NCBI GenBank assembly: GCA_037833965.1
Contig: AP031355.1
Span: 25,135,501-25,199,500, forward strand
DNA length: 64,000 bases
Reading direction: 5' to 3'
DNA from: Marchantia polymorpha subsp. ruderalis
Taxonomy: Eukaryota; Streptophyta; Marchantiopsida; Marchantiales; Marchantiaceae
Both the position numbers and the translations under genes were made by a program. Shown piece by piece: positions 62,942 through 64,000 of the stretch. The notes below the pieces were generated by a model. That model was not told where the DNA came from and made no database searches. It saw only the letters and a program-made list of their open reading frames with translations. Positions within the stretch are counted from its first letter, which is position 1; each line of letters opens with the position of its first letter.

Positions 62942-64000
62942 AGACGGGCCCAAATAGACATCAACAAAATAAATGAAGGGATTCGGAGTCACTCGAGATT
63001 GAGCAAAAGTGTCAATTATGTTATTTCAATTTCAATTCTCTCATTTAGAATTTAGATATCTGAACTACTAACACAGTGGACGAATAACATCATCCGAATT
63101 ATGGATTTTTCTATATTATAAAGTCAATCACGTCGGATAGTGTGATAGATTTTCTAGCATATGCAACTCCATATAACACAAGTTGAAGTCTAAGTATAAA
63201 CATATTTGCACAATAGACTAACTAAAATAAATATTTTAGCGCATGCTATGGAAAAATTGGAAGGGGAACTAAATGGATGGCAAAACGTTGGTAAGCCCTG
63301 TAGTTTCGTACTGATTTATTATATTATGATTATAAAGAACATACGAAAACAAATTTTTAGATATCGAACGGTCTCCGATCAATATAATTATATATGATGC
63401 AGTATCATCGAAAGTGACTATCATGCTGTACATAGCACTAGCTAGTGATTTAGCGTAATAATATAAGGATATAAAGATTACAATTTTCGATACAGGTTGA
63501 TGATGATCTTCAGTTCATGAGATGAGTTAGGAGATATTTCATGATATATCGAGATGAAAGTTTCCAGGATTCCTCATGGTGGTTCATACTGGAACCGTTT
63601 CTAAATGTCATTTTATGTACATTTTCTGTTTCGTGGCCGGACTTGAGTTCGATGTTGAAAATCCTTTCCTGGGTCCACCCTTTCCAATATTGCACTAATT
63701 ATAGCAAGATCTCTCCATCTCGTGACTCAACATAACAGGGCAGTACATGTACAGTTTAGGGGTTGGGGGTCTACAGAACTACAGTCTGCGCTGTCCAAGT
63801 ATTTATGATCGTGAAGGCAATTTCAAAAGATGTCTAGCTTTCAAACTTTGACAAGTTTCTTTTGTTGACGAGGATGTACTCGAGTTTCTCGATCCACAGT
63901 CACAGATCGATCAGTTCATACTTCTTCTCAAGTAATAGACGAGGTAAGAACGTATCAGATGAATAGAGAGAAAACCGAAAGGAGAATTGTTGTTTGGATT
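62942..64000. other. Right-edge AT-rich DNA
   Basis: Composition drops to AT-rich at about 62.98 kb. No coding frame beyond about 64 codons is present and none is recognised. If a gene starts in the CT-rich tract to the left, this could be one of its introns. Confidence 0.4.

Overview
The window looks like nuclear DNA of a land plant, most likely a bryophyte and perhaps a liverwort. The reasons are plant-type proteins closest to Arabidopsis families, canonical GT-AG introns, long CT-rich untranslated leaders, TTTAGGG-type telo-boxes, and roughly one gene per 10 kb in non-coding DNA full of microsatellites. The species is not proven; the protein families only say 'embryophyte'.

Four protein genes can be called with confidence. 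(1) 8956-10857, minus: a single-exon Cir_N/zinc-knuckle protein like Arabidopsis At4g19190, a probable nuclear RNA-processing factor. (2) 14511-19815, minus: a 12-exon RluA-family pseudouridine synthase like plant PUS7, 490 aa with an unusual long insert near its C-terminus. (3) 23937-26537, plus: a two-exon, membrane-anchored GH43 protein like the Golgi exo-beta-1,3-galactosidases of Arabidopsis. (4) 44208-47136, plus: a three-exon DWF1/DIMINUTO delta24-sterol reductase, 568 aa. A 58-residue small ORF at 2137-2313 behind a telo-box is a plausible fifth gene. These genes are unrelated housekeeping genes (RNA modification and processing, arabinogalactan turnover, sterol synthesis); nothing suggests a cluster acting as one pathway.

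Between the genes, 27.88-29.40 kb is a non-autonomous DNA transposon with about 55-bp terminal inverted repeats and subterminal GACGGTGAC repeats. About 31.05-40.45 kb is a very AT-rich, CpG-poor block. It holds inverted repeats with 60-bp and 24-bp arms, short tandem duplications, a possible decayed LTR fragment, and a small GC-richer island with TGACG/CGTCA motifs phased at 21-22 bp. 41.95-42.65 kb looks like a mitochondrial DNA insert. 47-54 kb is gene-poor and microsatellite-rich. 54.6-55.0 kb carries a diverged tandem duplication. 61.3-62.9 kb is a CT-rich, promoter-like tract with two possible first exons of a gene that I could not follow further.

No tRNA, rRNA, CRISPR array or bacterial-type operon was recognised. 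I found no gene system that I could defend as wholly new. The best leads are the transposon, the phased TGACG array, the 60-bp hairpin, the PUS7 insert and the small ORF.
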